From the NCBI GenBank assembly GCA_947650285.1, contig CANTFL010001466.1:1-64000 (forward strand): a stretch of DNA of 64,000 nt, read 5' to 3'. This DNA comes from Hyaloperonospora brassicae (Eukaryota; Oomycota; Peronosporomycetes; Peronosporales; Peronosporaceae). Positions within the stretch are counted from its first letter, which is position 1; every line of letters starts with the position of its first letter. The position numbers and the translations under genes are program-made. Below the pieces are notes generated by a model. That model was given only the letters and a program-made list of their open reading frames with translations. It searched no databases and had not been told where the DNA came from. This document shows, piece by piece, positions 1 through 11,713 of this stretch.

Positions 1-431
1 CTGCCGAACAGACCGTGATGCAAATCACGATTCCGTTCGTTCGGCAGTGGCCTTGGCGAATACTGAGACGTCGCCGATGAGCGGGACGCCTCTGCAGCAT
101 TGCCCAAGTCAGACACGTCTGGCTCACCAGAGTCGATGACCTCAATGTCGGGGTCATCATGCGCACGCGGTGCTGTACCGCGTGCACCTTCATCACCTCA
201 TGCTGCAGGCAAAGAACGAGCAGCAGACGACGAATCGTCTGCCGCAGAAGCTGGCACAGTCACAGGCTCTGTGTGCCTTGAGTCACCCCGCATAGACATG
301 TTAACTATGCGAGGTCAGGTTGAGTTATGAACGGAACTGACCCAACAAGTGCGCCCTGTTTCAATGGCGCCCAACGGGTGGCCGCCACAATTTTCGATAG
401 TCACACAGTGACTATCAGTTAAGGGGGGTGA
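1..431 (+). mobile_element. 3' internal end of a Ty3/Gypsy retrotransposon with polypurine tract
   Basis: This stretch runs directly into an LTR at 432 and ends in a purine-rich tract (AAGGGGGGTGA, 421-431), the usual position of the plus-strand primer. A short open frame at 100-330 is rich in Ser, Ala and Pro and matches no enzyme I recognise; it may be the tail of the polyprotein. The rest of the element lies outside the window to the left. The LTR belongs to the same family as the one at 23548. Confidence 0.6.
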
Positions 432-825
432 TGTAACGGGGCAGCCCGTTACATGGAAGTGTCGCTTTTAAAGAAAGTGACAACAAAGAATATTAAGTGA
501 ATATTCTTTGCACAATATCACCGATAATGGTGATGTTGGTGAAGCGACCAAAGGGTCTGCTCATTGGTTGATATCTTGATGATATCAACCCACCAATCGC
601 CGCAGGACGCGCGCAATGAGTGGTGACGAGACGTCACCATACACTCCGTTATATGAACATAATTAAGTCAGGTTAAACAAAGAGACAGTAGCAAAAAGAC
701 TTAGTTATATTAATACAACAGTTTTACTTTCTCCTTATCCTACGCTTCCTCGTTCGCCTCGTGTACGTCTGTCGGGGCACCCAAAACCCTAGCGTTAAGT
801 TCACGCAAGGGTGTGCCCCGTTACA
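432..825 (+). repeat. Gypsy LTR (3' LTR of the element entering from the left)
   Basis: It starts TGTAACGGGG and ends CCCCGTTACA, a 10-bp inverted terminal pair with TG...CA ends. It aligns along most of its length with the LTR at 23548-23989, sharing blocks such as ACAAAGAATATT and the GTGATATTG region. The first 22 bases form a near-perfect palindrome (TGTAACGGG, 4-base loop, CCCGTTACA). A purine tract lies immediately upstream, so this is the 3' LTR in plus orientation. Confidence 0.8.
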
Positions 826-1908
826 TCAAGGACTTGTACACAACGGCACTACTGGATCATAGGGCTCTAGACGCTTGCACGATGGCGCCATTTGATCTGC
901 CTCGTCGGGGGAGAAGGAAACGTTTGGACCCGCGCCACTTTAGCTGGAGGATAGGCTGAAGAACTTAAGGACATGGTTCAGTGGAAAAGACTTTCAGCCA
1001 GGGTAGCTGCCAGCAGATCCCGTGATCATCCGCGTTTAGCAATCCGCTTGAGCGCATCACCATAAGAGCTGCTCACAGTGCTGGTGGAAGACGTGCTTGA
1101 CTTACCGATTACAGAAGAGGTGGGGCACGTCAACGCGGCGATTGTTTGCTGTCGCGTGCAATACTGTCCATGTACACTTTGAGGCTCTTCAGGCGGAGAA
1201 AAAACAAAACATATGGAGTAAAATCTTTCTTCTTTCAATTCAGCTAAGACTACTTGTCTCGTAAGGCGTATCTACCTGATCCTCGGGAGCAAAGGCATTG
1301 TATCGACATGAACTCGTGAATGATGTTTTCCTATTCTTTCTCACGACAATGTAGCCTTGAAAGGATATCTTGCGAAAGCGCACAAATTTGAGTCAATGGT
1401 CTTATGCTCCAGTGCGTCATCGATAATTTTGGAGGAATTTGTGCAACGGGGTCACACGACACTCAAGACATATCACTCTGGTGAGGTACATCAGTCCCGT
1501 GCCTACTACAACTCTGCATTGTGCGTATCATGTGTATAATCAGTGGCACCGCACTTGGAGTCTCAGTGGCATCGCACTTGGAGTCATAAAATTCAACGCA
1601 AATCGGCATGACGTCATTGATTGACGCAATTTCGATGTCGTCCGCGAACCTAATGGATGTCGCAATGTAGATACCACACATTATAATTTTACCGCGCGTC
1701 TATTCATTGTCTGCTAAGCCATCGGTCAATTTGAGTTTTGTTAACTTGTTACATGACAATAATCAAATTTATATTTGCACCTACTCGACAATTGCGCGTG
1801 AGAAGACGGAGAAACACTCCTGCGACTCGCTACACAGACCGATTCGCTACTTTTATGCCCCGCCCTACCATCGCTAACTCCACGTACTCCATATTTACCC
1901 ATAATTGA
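826..1908. other. No recognisable gene
   Basis: Only short unsupported open frames are present (for example 1026-1238 minus and 1357-1539 plus). None has a recognisable domain. I see no clear repeat unit here. Confidence 0.5.
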
Positions 1909-3105
1909 AAGGGAATATAAAAAATGCCCCATTTAATCACGAAAATAAAAAAAATGCCTTAGATTATTGGAAATTAAAAAGAATTCTAGATAATTAAAAA
2001 ATAAAAAATGCCCCAGATAATCACGAACAAATGCCCCACGTCCTAGTATACTCATGTTGATGAAATGATGTAGCCACACTTCAATCAACTCAAGCGCCGC
2101 ACATCGATACAAGTTCTGATTCTGGATTGATGGTTCTCCACGCAATTTGTATTAGCACGATGCAATCGACTCGAACATCTCACAGTAGGTGTTAGTACTT
2201 CAAAATGCAAGTTCCTTAAATCCCATCATTATATTAAATTGTGTCATTGGTCTTAAACGCAGGCTCGGTAGGAGCTGCACCACACTCGTCTGTTTCTAGC
2301 TGTACGTACACACGCACACGTGCACTGTCTGTCAATAAGCATTAGCACGCACGTGTTGCGGGCGTTCGTGCACGCGACCCCATGCAATGCAACGACTGTA
2401 TCTATGAGCAGAAACAGCAGTAGAATCATCATCAACAGAGCAGGCGGGAAATGTGCCATCAACAATGAAGGACATAGCTTATATGATGCTGTTGACGCAT
2501 ACAGGCTGGTCCATACCAACATGTAACACGATTGTACAAGGACTTATGAGAAATGTATCTGCAACAATACATCAACCGCAGCACCTACAACAACGCCAGC
2601 AGCAGAAACAGCAGTAGCATCAATAACAGAGCAACAACAACAGCAGCCGTAGCACCTACAACAACAATAGCAGCAGCAACATCAGGAGGAACATCAACGA
2701 TAGCAACTGAAATAGCAAAAACAAAAGCAATAACATTAATATCCACACCATTGGCACCGAAGGACCGTGTTTACGGTTGCGACCGATGATACGAGGACAC
2801 GTTAACGTACCTATATCTCGCGTCTGCCCCTGCAATTGGAGGCTGCAAGCGCAGCACGCCCGCGGTAGAACCCTGTCCGCGGCTTCTCGAACAGGGCGAT
2901 GGTTGGTCACGGCTGAAACTGGGAAAACAAAATAATAAAGGACGTTTGCTTATATGCCGACCACATTGACTTAAGTTATCTAGGACGAGAGGTTTAAAAA
3001 ATTTGTGATTTTCCGGGGCCTTTTCTTATTTTCCAATTATCTAGGGCACTTTTTATTCGTGATTAATTGGGGCATTTCTTATTTTTTCCTTTTTCATATT
3101 TTAAA
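1909..3105. mobile_element. Non-autonomous DNA transposon (large MITE-like) with long TIRs
   Basis: The left arm (about 1909-2045) and right arm (about 2985-3105) are inverted copies of each other. Both carry alternating blocks of the type AAAATGCCCC, TAATCACGAA, TAGATAATTGGAAA, so the arms are internally iterated. The roughly 940 bp between them code for no transposase. They hold CAA/CAG-type low-complexity sequence at about 2570-2720. I could not fix a target site duplication, so the outer ends are approximate. A partial relative of the arm occurs near 55.5 kb. Confidence 0.65.
2566..2725 (+). repeat. CAA/CAG/ACA-rich low-complexity tract
   Basis: Irregular trinucleotide-like repetition of CAACAA, CAGCAG and ACAACA units. 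The small open frames on both strands here (Thr/Ala-rich plus, Leu-rich minus) are products of the repeat, not evidence of genes. Confidence 0.6.
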
Positions 3106-3954
3106 AACGGGTTTACTATGTATGCACCGAGTTGGCAGAGTGGAATCAATAATAGATTACACATCTCCTTTATAAGCAGTCGAAATTGATGACCGTGCTG
3201 GAGCGCTGCTACTGTATTCGTTTGCCACAGGTTTTAGGCATTCTACGCAGGAATTAAATATATCTTCTGCCAATATAAGGAGGCCAAATGCTTCGTTGAT
3301 GCAGCATACAAAAAAATATCCGATATCATTAAAACCATATTTTATATTGCCCAGCCCTTGAGTGAAGCTGTTTAACGCATCAAGGACCTCACCATTGCCT
3401 TATAATTTTTCGTCCGACGTCAAACATTGTTTTACCTATTTCTCAACTGATAGTGGTAATATACAGATTCTGTATCCGTTATCAGCGTTTTCTGCACAAT
3501 CGCTGTTTAATATATACCTAGTTATAACATTGAAATATTTGAGGAAGTTTGGCATAAAATTATCACTACTTTAGATAACGAATTTCAATGCGGGAATAGT
3601 CCCAACTATTATTTACATATAAGGCAGCTACTCTGAAGCATATTATACGTCGAAACGGTTTGCACGACCATATAAGAATAAATTAGATGCTGTTGCACTG
3701 ATAAAATACCACGAAACGATAATGTGCAACTCCTCAAAAGAAATACACTTAAGCATTAAACAAGGAAGACTACTACCCCAATCAATGCATGACGTCGGAG
3801 ATTTACCTGATGCAACTTCTTTGATTTCACGTCTACTGTATCGCAGTATTGAACTACTCTTTCAGAGGTGACTAGATTAGCAGCGGTCTAGATCACTTAC
3901 GATTGCCATTATTCGCATGTTTTGATGAGATTCATGAATGCTTCAGGGATAGAC
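3106..3954. other. AT-rich stretch, no recognisable gene
   Basis: There is one 70-codon open frame (3362-3574 plus) without recognisable features. No terminal repeats or coding relics were identified. Confidence 0.45.
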
Positions 3955-4161
3955 TTATTTAATTACGCAGGAAATGTCCGGGTATGAGCAGCAGTCGTCG
4001 CGGCATCGAGCTTCGCGCTGCGGAAAACCCCCGTAGTTAGTGTGGCAGAAAATTGTCGATTCTGCCTCTCTCGTCGGGGTAGACCATTTGCATGGTGCGA
4101 CTAGCGCGCACGTCAAGAAAGCCGCGACAAGTACGATGTAAACACTGGTCTTGATGTTCAT
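3955..4161 (-). CDS. Small secreted cysteine-rich protein, PcF/SCR-like candidate effector
   Basis: A 68-codon reading frame starts at the ATG at 4161. An upstream in-frame ATG-less extension exists, but the hydrophobic stretch right after this ATG argues for this start. Residues 1-23 form a signal peptide (Lys near the N-terminus, then a VYIVLVAAFLTCALV core). The 45-residue mature part has six cysteines at 24, 39, 53, 57, 58 and 65, including a DCC pair followed by SYPD and a final Cys. Six cysteines with a CC pair resemble the PcF/SCR phytotoxin family of Phytophthora, which is secreted into plant tissue with three disulfides. That assignment is by pattern only. The gene lies alone among transposon relics, the usual setting for oomycete effectors. 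It could instead be an unrelated cysteine-rich secreted peptide or a chance frame. Confidence 0.55.
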   Translation of the reverse strand: MNIKTSVYIVLVAAFLTCALVAPCKWSTPTREAESTIFCHTNYGGFPQREARCRDDCCSYPDISCVIK

Positions 4162-4346
4162 GGTTGGGTGGACGAGAGGTGACGCGTGGGTGTTTCTGCG
4201 ATGTCGGTGGCAAAACTTGAAGTGCCAACTGTGAAGGCAATGTTGGACAGTCAAGAATGACACGCGTCCCATCACGAATTAGTGACAAGAGGGGGGTCGC
4301 CTACATGTCAATTAATAAAATTAAATGACAAGATATAGTCACCTGA

Positions 4347-4455
4347 CAAACCATCCATCCAATCAACAGATGGACGTGTCCATCCAATCAACTGATTAGG
4401 CGATTCCATCCAATCTACTGATAGGACGTGTCCATCCAACCAACTGATAGGAGGA
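4347..4455. repeat. Short tandem repeat, about 26-bp unit
   Basis: Roughly four units built on GTCCATCCAATCAACTGATA with variants (unit length 25-27 bp, some beginning GGCGATTCC). It lies just upstream of the PcF-like gene and next to the LINE 3' end. Confidence 0.75.
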
Positions 4456-4484
4456 GGAGTTTCATGATCATCTATTGACATATT

Positions 4485-6030
4485 TAATGTGGACAAGAGG
4501 TCTGAAGAATCCTGAGCCAGGATATGAGCGCCGGTCGCGGCAGCGGATCGTGGCTGAAACCCGCGTAGGGCGGGTGTCCACGGGGCTCTTGAATCAGTAG
4601 TTCAAGACAGGCATGAAGTCGGGCCCCTCGTACGGCCGTAGCCGCGGCTCGATGCTCGCGTATTGCAATTGCCCGTAGCTGGCGAACACCGCGTGTCCAG
4701 TACGTTTGGACACTTGCGGATGGAGTAGTCACGGCTCCTCTAAAGACCGCCGAGTTCCGCTCGGTCCACAAATGTTCTTGGCAGATGGAGCTTAATATGA
4801 ACCAGATCCGTTCGAATTCTGTTGCTGCGGCGTCAGAGTCATCTTGAAAACGGCTTTGCAACCGCAAACTCAGCTGACGTGGAATGGGCGGGGCTTTGCG
4901 ATTGGCGCAGTGCTACAAGAAGGTGGAAGGAACTGCGTTCGTCGCACCCCCACCGGTCCAGTGTCCTATCAAGTGACACCAACACGCTTGCGCGATTGGG
5001 CACTCCCAGAAAATGTGCGCCGCTGTCTCTTTGCGTCCCCGGCAGTGCAGCACCGTACGACAACTGTTGTCCAGCGTGCGACCGGCATGGTATAGATTTA
5101 GCTGCTTTGTCGCGATACGATAGCATGTCCAGACTTGATACTCCGTTAGCCCGTTTGCGTGTTTTCAAACTTGGGAAGGCGTTTGATTTGATGCAGCTGA
5201 CTGCCAACTATTCGATACCGCCTGCGCGTCATAGGCCTTCAACCAGGACTGGAGGCCAGGGTGCAGAAGGCGTTTATGAACGTGAAACGCTTGCTTCATA
5301 AGCGTTGTCCACACATCTACATTGGCCACCGTCTCTGGCACACTCCAAGGGAAACGGTGAAGCTCCGGGTGGGCATGAAACACCAAGGTACGATGGTACG
5401 AATGCTCCCAGTAGTTAGACACTTGCTGAGGCGACCCCCGTAATTCTGGTAAATTCCCGTCAATCGACCAATGGATTCCATTGACATCTTGGCGGAGGCG
5501 AATCGCCGAGTTCGCGGACTCGACAGGGTCCCGACAGGACCCGACAATTAAATCAGCTCGCACCCGGGACCATTTATAAGCGCGCCGAAACGGCGGTGGA
5601 TGACGTAAGACGAGCCCGGGCTCTACCGGTCCCGCACCGACAGCAAGGTGGGGTGACGAGAGCAGGATCGAAGTCGCCCAACGTTGTAATTTACAATGCA
5701 TATGCCGAGACGGAGTACCGCCGAGAGACGGGAACGTAAATTGAAATTCATGTGACCCCAGTCGCCGAATGCACAGACTGCGCAGTGAACATGGAGGTAT
5801 CCGGGCATATTTGGCCCGCTCTAGGGGCTTGCCGTCTGGCCCTTGAATCCAAGGATTGCCATCCCAGTGAAAGCGGCCCCAGAAAGCGGCTAATGTATCC
5901 ATCCGGTGATCAGAAACAGCGGGATGGTCAGGAAACGTTTGATGGTATGAAATTAACCATTCGTCACCGTCCCACTGACTGCTCGCCCCTACAGATCGCC
6001 GTTGCTACTATAAGACAGGCGGATGGCAGA
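4485..6030 (-). pseudogene. Decayed LINE (non-LTR retrotransposon) C-terminal fragment, copy A
   Basis: Minus-strand frames at 5165-5902, 4839-5207 and 4484-4867 are three frame-shifted parts of one protein. It matches copy B at 9.9-11.5 kb: shared blocks include NPWxxGxxGxxLxRxKYxRIxPCSL, KLxRWAxxIL, FPW..P.TVAN, and a cysteine/histidine zone (CRxxxGxxQ...ETxxHIFW in copy B) typical of the C-terminal zinc region of LINE reverse transcriptases. The RT palm domain itself is not visible, so the copy is 5'-truncated or too decayed. The 3' end is near 4485, where both copies share a TTTAATGTGxACAAG motif on the plus strand. Not functional. Confidence 0.6.
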
Positions 6031-6300
6031 CCAACATCATAGTGTCTCGGTTGGTTCGTGAGTGTTAAAGATGTTGTTTCTTGGATTAAATAATGTGCTT
6101 AAGATCGAAATTGTCTGTGTACATACGCTGTGGGATCGAGTTAAAAGGTTGGACTTTGCTGCTATACGGAGGCGTCATAAGTGCATGATAAGGTATGAGC
6201 ATCGAAGCGAACGAAGGTCGCTCACCTCGTCCAGTCGCATTTACCTGTTCCAAGCACCCGGCGCTCATCATCATTTAGGAAGACATCGCATCATCTTCAG
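6031..6300 (+). other. No recognisable gene
   Basis: Only part of a 145-codon open frame (6062-6499) falls here. It begins in AT-rich sequence, crosses into compositionally different DNA and shows no domain, so I treat it as chance. Confidence 0.4.
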
Positions 6301-6479
6301 CTGCGAATTCCCAAAATTCCACGGTTCAGCTGAAGCCAGTCTTTTCTCCCCCCTCGTGGGCGGCCACTCCGGAGGGAGTCCCTTCCTTGTGAAGCCGAAG
6401 GGGCCGGAGGTCTGCGTTGAGCAAGCTGCACTCGCAGTCGTCGGGGGCGGGCGCAGGGAACCGACGGGTCGCGCAAGCT

Positions 6480-6930
6480 GCCTAGCAGGGGCATTTTAAG
6501 GAATGGAGGCGTACCCCGCGCCACGTGTCGCCGCTGCTGCGGCTGCACAGTCCACGTCGAGGGGCCGCACACGCGGCTGATGGGGGCCACCATCGCAGAT
6601 AAGTGGGCTCTTAGGAGAGAATACGACGGTCGGCGTTCCCCATGCCTTGCAGATATTCGGCGATCGCACTTTACATCATGCAGGGGTGTTCCCCACCTTC
6701 GGTGCTAGTGCGTTGGCAAAAGCATCCGACAGAATATGGCGGTGTCAACAGCTTTAGGGGTCTATGACCCGATAGTGTACCACGGTTTGGCCAACAGCAC
6801 GAGTTGTCGAGCCGCGACCTAGAATGTCTCCATTACTAGGGACCAGCTACGTTTAGCCTCCGGGCCTCCTCCCGGCACTGATATCTGGCTTAGCAAAATG
6901 CAGAGTCCAAGGCGCATCGTCAACACCCTG
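6480..6930 (+). pseudogene. Possible decayed coding sequence of unknown family
   Basis: A plus-strand frame reads without a stop from about 6498 to 6708 and includes a cysteine cluster (CRRCCGC) followed by VHVEGPHTRLMGATIADKW. After a stop, a related-looking frame continues (ALGVYDPIVYHGL, then SITRDQLRLASGPPPGTDIW) with one more stop. The composition is more like a decayed mobile-element protein than like random sequence. I do not recognise the family, and there is no start codon. Confidence 0.3.
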
Positions 6931-9879
6931 TAAATAAACCATTTGACCACCACCACCATCTTCAGCTGCTACGTACGCCCTTGTTGAGTCGTCAGTAATA
7001 CTACCATTATGTACAGCATAGGCACCTCTATTGGCACGCCATTAACACATAAACGTTACATACTTTGTATACTATTGACCCAAAGCACACCGTGCATATC
7101 TCATTGTAGTTCTATCGAAAGTCGGAGTCCTAGACGTCTTGTACAAGATGGATGTAGAATTTATCGGTTGGGATAGCTTAAAAACAGTGTTTACGAAGCT
7201 TCGTGTTCGTCGCAAATGTGTGTGTCAACTTTGCTTTTACCAAGTCCCCTCTTTCACAGCTCGGCGTCTTTGCTTTGCAATTGTGCTTTTAAATTAATTT
7301 TTCCTGTGATGTCTGCTGTGCTAAACTACCCGTCATCATTGGTGCCGCCTCCAGCGGCTGTACCTTTTACTTTTCCGTCGGAATCCATACAACTCGATCT
7401 ATAGATATGCGATATAGATGGTTTATGCAGTCAAACGTAAGAAGACAATCAGCGGCACCAAATATTAGCGACAAGGATCTGATGCCTAGACAACGACGTA
7501 AACATGCGAGCGCACAGTTGTCGATTGTTTGTACCATAATATTTTGTAGTTACCACAGGAGTGCAGCAGAGCGCAGTTGAGACTCATAGCGTTATACACC
7601 ACTATGCCATTTTGCTTCTTGCGAAGAATGCGTCCAAGGCACTATGACCTTCGGCGGGCAATTCTCAACAAAGTAGCGCTCTGCCGCAGTCGGTATAACT
7701 ACCCACATTGTGTGCAATTATGTATATGACTCGGGTGCTCTAGTTGTGGAAGAATGTACAAGAGGGACTTCGCGAGATGCTGCTCGTTTTTGCACGAGCA
7801 CCTCTTGACATTCTTGTTTAGGTTCAAATCTAAATGTGTGCTAACCGTAACTAGAACGCTTTTCGTCGCTAAATAAGCAAGAGGTATGTCATGATTGGGG
7901 TAACGTACTTTTTACATAAAAAATATAGTGCAGTGCAAACCCCTTGCTGGCCGTATTTGACGAGAGTAGTCGAAGTCCGCAAGCTTCAATTGTCACCAAC
8001 TATTTTTACCTTTGGAATACATGTAAGCTTTTCTCCGCTGTCATCCGAGCAACTCTAAAGCGGCAAAATTGTCATCTGATGCGTTCTTTCACTCGAGCGT
8101 TAGATAGCCTTCCGCATTACCGATGACTAGCGCGTACAAAGCCAGAGTGCTTGCTTGAAGGCATGAGCCATTTTTTGCGTAAGGATATGTTGTCACTCGT
8201 TTTTACAATAAATTGATCATTCAGCAATGAATTGCGACACAAAGTTGTCTTAGCAAATGAATTTGTCACTCGGCCCGGGCCAGACACCACTTTAATATGG
8301 GTGGTGAGTGCGCAACGACCATGTTGAGTCGGAAATGATGCAGCTTACTTCGGACAGAAATGACAACGACTACTGCGCCGGCGCCGACAAATAGAGCCGG
8401 CTGAGCGCTCTATTTGTCGTTATGTAAACGGAAGCAAAACTTACGACCGGAAGGTCGACCGATGTCATTGACTTGGTAAGTTTAAAAGTGACTAACCTTG
8501 CCTCGCGTGAGTAACAGGCGCTACTCGCCGGTACACCTCTACTTGTATTTCTACGAACGCATGCGCATCTTCATCCACCATCGTCATGCACACCGCCACT
8601 AATGTTCGTCATACGCAGTTAATCCTTTCTCATGTCGATGTATCGTACAATCCTTCAATCCAAAGTCTTGGTCGCACGTTTGGATCCAAGCACACTTCCT
8701 GCATGTCGGTCATCTTTATTGGCACAATCAGCAGTGCATACACCAATCCAGCATGATTTGGGTAAATCGATTGAGTTCTTTGGCATCAGTTGATACGCGC
8801 ACTTGTAGATCCCGGTCATTGACATTGCATGACGGAGAACGGGTGCAGAAAGTATGTACTCGAGAGACTTGACGTGTAGTACAAGGCTGCCACATCCGGC
8901 AGTGTCGATGATATAACCATCGTAGTTGCCGACTATAGACAACAACGAGTGTAACAACATGTCTTACGTCGGCTCCTCGGATTGGACGGACAAGTCCGTT
9001 TCTGATCAATCTCAGCCGATGAATCAGGAGCGCAGGTCTCGACATGCGCCCACAGCAAGACCACTTTGGTAGATGGAACAAGCTTCCATCCGCTACCAGT
9101 GCTTCCTCATTGTTCTCACGCTCCTACGCCCATTGTGTGCGCCTCTTCATCCCCTTGCGTTACAATACATGTCTATCACAAGACCACCATCATCAAACAA
9201 TTATGGTGTGAGGTGCCGCGACGAGAGGTATCAAAAAGTTGTGAGCGATATGAACAGTGCGCTTGGACTGAGTCTACTGCTAAGCCGACAGTGGGCAGCA
9301 CAGCCATCATCATTTACTACAATCGTCAGCCGACCTAAGTGTAGATCAGCCAGCCCACTGAAGAAGTTGTAGACGTTTGGCTGAGGCGATGCGTGCCGAT
9401 GTGACCCACGGAAGCACAGCACTACACGGTCAGCGGCAAAGATAAACGGAAGGCGAGCCGAATTCCACAGCGCATTGCACAGTGAAGCAAGCGGTCTGAG
9501 ACGTCACTTGACTTGACTGGAGCGACGAAAGGCAAGCGCAATGATGGCATGAGTTGGCTCACGACTGCGGCAGTCGTGTAGATTCGAAGCTGGAAATGGT
9601 CTGTGCGGAATAGGCGGGGGCAATAAGCTGCAGCCCAACTGAGCGCCAGAACGTGTTGAGACATTCAGATACTTTTTTAAACGGTGTGAAAGCTGACGTT
9701 TGGTCATGGCAGGATAACTGCCCGCACAGGATATGACTACAACGACTCTCTCCCTTCGACACACGCGATGGTCTACACGGGTAACGAGACACGCGCCCAT
9801 CAATACTGCTGGGTATCGGCTACATATATATCTAGAGAGAGGGAGAGGAACAGACAGTCTTTTTACACGGTTTTAATGT
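6931..9879. other. Gene-poor stretch with no recognisable coding sequence
   Basis: Open frames of 60-117 codons occur on both strands (for example 8728-9081 minus and 9073-9372 plus), but they overlap in several frames and show no domain or signal. One clear inverted repeat sits at 8388-8421. Confidence 0.45.
8388..8421. repeat. 12-bp inverted repeat (hairpin-forming)
   Basis: Arms CGACAAATAGAG and CTCTATTTGTCG are perfect complements, separated by about 10 bases. No adjacent gene or terminator context was identified. Confidence 0.7.
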
Positions 9880-11556
9880 GAACAAGACCTCTGGAATGTC
9901 CTAAGCCAGATTGGCAACGCCGGTGTCGAATTGCCCGGTGGTTGCACGTGACTCACCACATGATGTGATGCTCTAGAAGGCGCAGTGGTATCATCGAGTA
10001 ACTCAATGCACTGCCAAAAGCCGGATGCCTTGCCCCCTTGATTGTAGCGTTCGGCGCTCTCTTGCCGATAGCGCTCGTAATTGCCGAAGTCCGTTAGAGC
10101 AAAACTCTTGGACACTGCCCTGGAGTGAGAGTTGTTGCTGCTCGTGAACAGCCCGATTGCGCTGTATCCAAAGAGTCGAGATACAGACGGAACAGAGGAT
10201 CCACCATATGTGCTTCCACTGAGCAATATATTCCTCCACAGTATCTCCAAAGGCCCGCTGCAGCCGTTGTAACAGTGTCCTAGACAGAGGCGGCGGCTTT
10301 CGTGCGAAGCAGTTCCCCGCATACGTACTCACGTCATTCAGCCGCACATCGGACCCATACCACGCGGACAGGACCGCCTGCCAGCATCCCTGGGCCACCG
10401 GACAGGCCCAGAAAATGTGCTCCAGAGTCTCTTTGTGACCAGCACAGACGGTCAGCCGTCGGCAACTGTTGTCGTGTTCCCTGCCCGGGAAGAATAAATT
10501 GAGCTGGTGAAGTACCAGACGGTAATAGACCCACACTTGATACTCCGTTATCGCATTTTTGTGGCCCCACAGCTGCTTCGGTGCTTGATGAAGAACTGCT
10601 GAGTGCCAGTCCCCTCGGGCTGCACAGGTGTGTAACTTTTGGAGTAGACCTTCTAATGCCTTGCCGAGCCCCGTCTTCGCCTTGCAGTACGGCTGGCGCT
10701 TAAGGTATCGCAATACGTGCCGATTCGCCACGGTCGGTGGGGCATCCCACGGAAAGCTGTGGGTCAAAGGATGAGCTTCCAAGACCAGACCGAGAGACCT
10801 TTGCGAGCTCCGGAGGACGGCTACATCGTGGCCATACTCCGGAGGTATAGCGGAGTCGACGACTGTCCAATTGATTCCGGCGGCCTCCTGCTTGAGCATG
10901 ATTCCAAGTGAAGACATACCCGGCGGCGTACGTGCCACCCCTCGGACTGCTCCAGGTCCGTCCAGCACCCAGTCGTACGATAGCCGGAGTTTCGGGGGGG
11001 GGTCGAAGAGTCACAGTGGGTAGAACCTCGAATGACCGGCCTATAGCCAACGAAGGACTACCCATCAGAATCGCCAAAGCCCAGCGCCCAAGTTTGCGGT
11101 CCGTGTGGTGCTTGGCCGCCCCCCTCAGACAACGTGACGTGACTAACGTATGTCGTTGGGCCGCTTCGCTCAAATGCAAGTTCTTCCAGTGAGCACGGCC
11201 GGATGCGGTCGTATTTCGTCCTCAACAATTGACGGCCGGTACCACCGCAGAGCCATGGGTTGTCTGCTCACGAATATGTAGGCCAATACCGGCAGGTCAC
11301 GGCCATTATCTCCCAGGTAATGGCAGGAAGCGGCTCCGCTAACCAAATCGTTAGCCGGTCGCCGTCCCGCCAGCACGTGATCTGTGAGATGAGCCTTTGC
11401 ATATGTCGACGATGCCGACTTTGTATGGCTGCATGCTCCAGATCCGACTGCCCGCAACCTAGCACCACGTATCTTGCTCTGTCGACTGCGAGAATGAAGA
11501 GGGTTGAGTGGTGTAATCACGAAAGAGGCGTCACATTGAGCATCCCGAAACGTCAA
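9880..11556 (-). pseudogene. Decayed LINE (non-LTR retrotransposon) C-terminal fragment, copy B
   Basis: The longest surviving frame (10003-10968, minus) keeps the LINE-type C-terminal zinc region: CRRLTVCAGHKETLEHIFWAC with following W, then a Trp-rich helical tail (WWILCSVCISTLWIQRNRA). Upstream pieces at 10700-11179 and around 11190-11470 continue in other frames with the blocks shared with copy A (NPWLCGGTG, RIRPCSLEEL, GRWALAILMGSPSLAIG). Frame changes and stops show it is dead. Copies A and B lie in the same orientation about 5.4 kb apart and share the same 3' end motif. The RT palm motif was not seen. Confidence 0.65.
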
Positions 11557-11713
11557 AAATTTCCACGTATCGGCTACATATACACAAAGACGTCACAAAC
11601 ACATTCGATCAGTCACACTCACTCACCCGGTGCATTGCCCCATCCTTCACATGGATGTGCATCACACAAAACAGCGCATAGCGCGTCCTTAGTGTAGCGG
11701 ACGAAGCCTCGAG

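Noticed and set aside
6062..6499. 145-codon plus-strand frame
   Set aside because: Crosses a composition boundary, has no domain, and ends where another coding-like frame begins.
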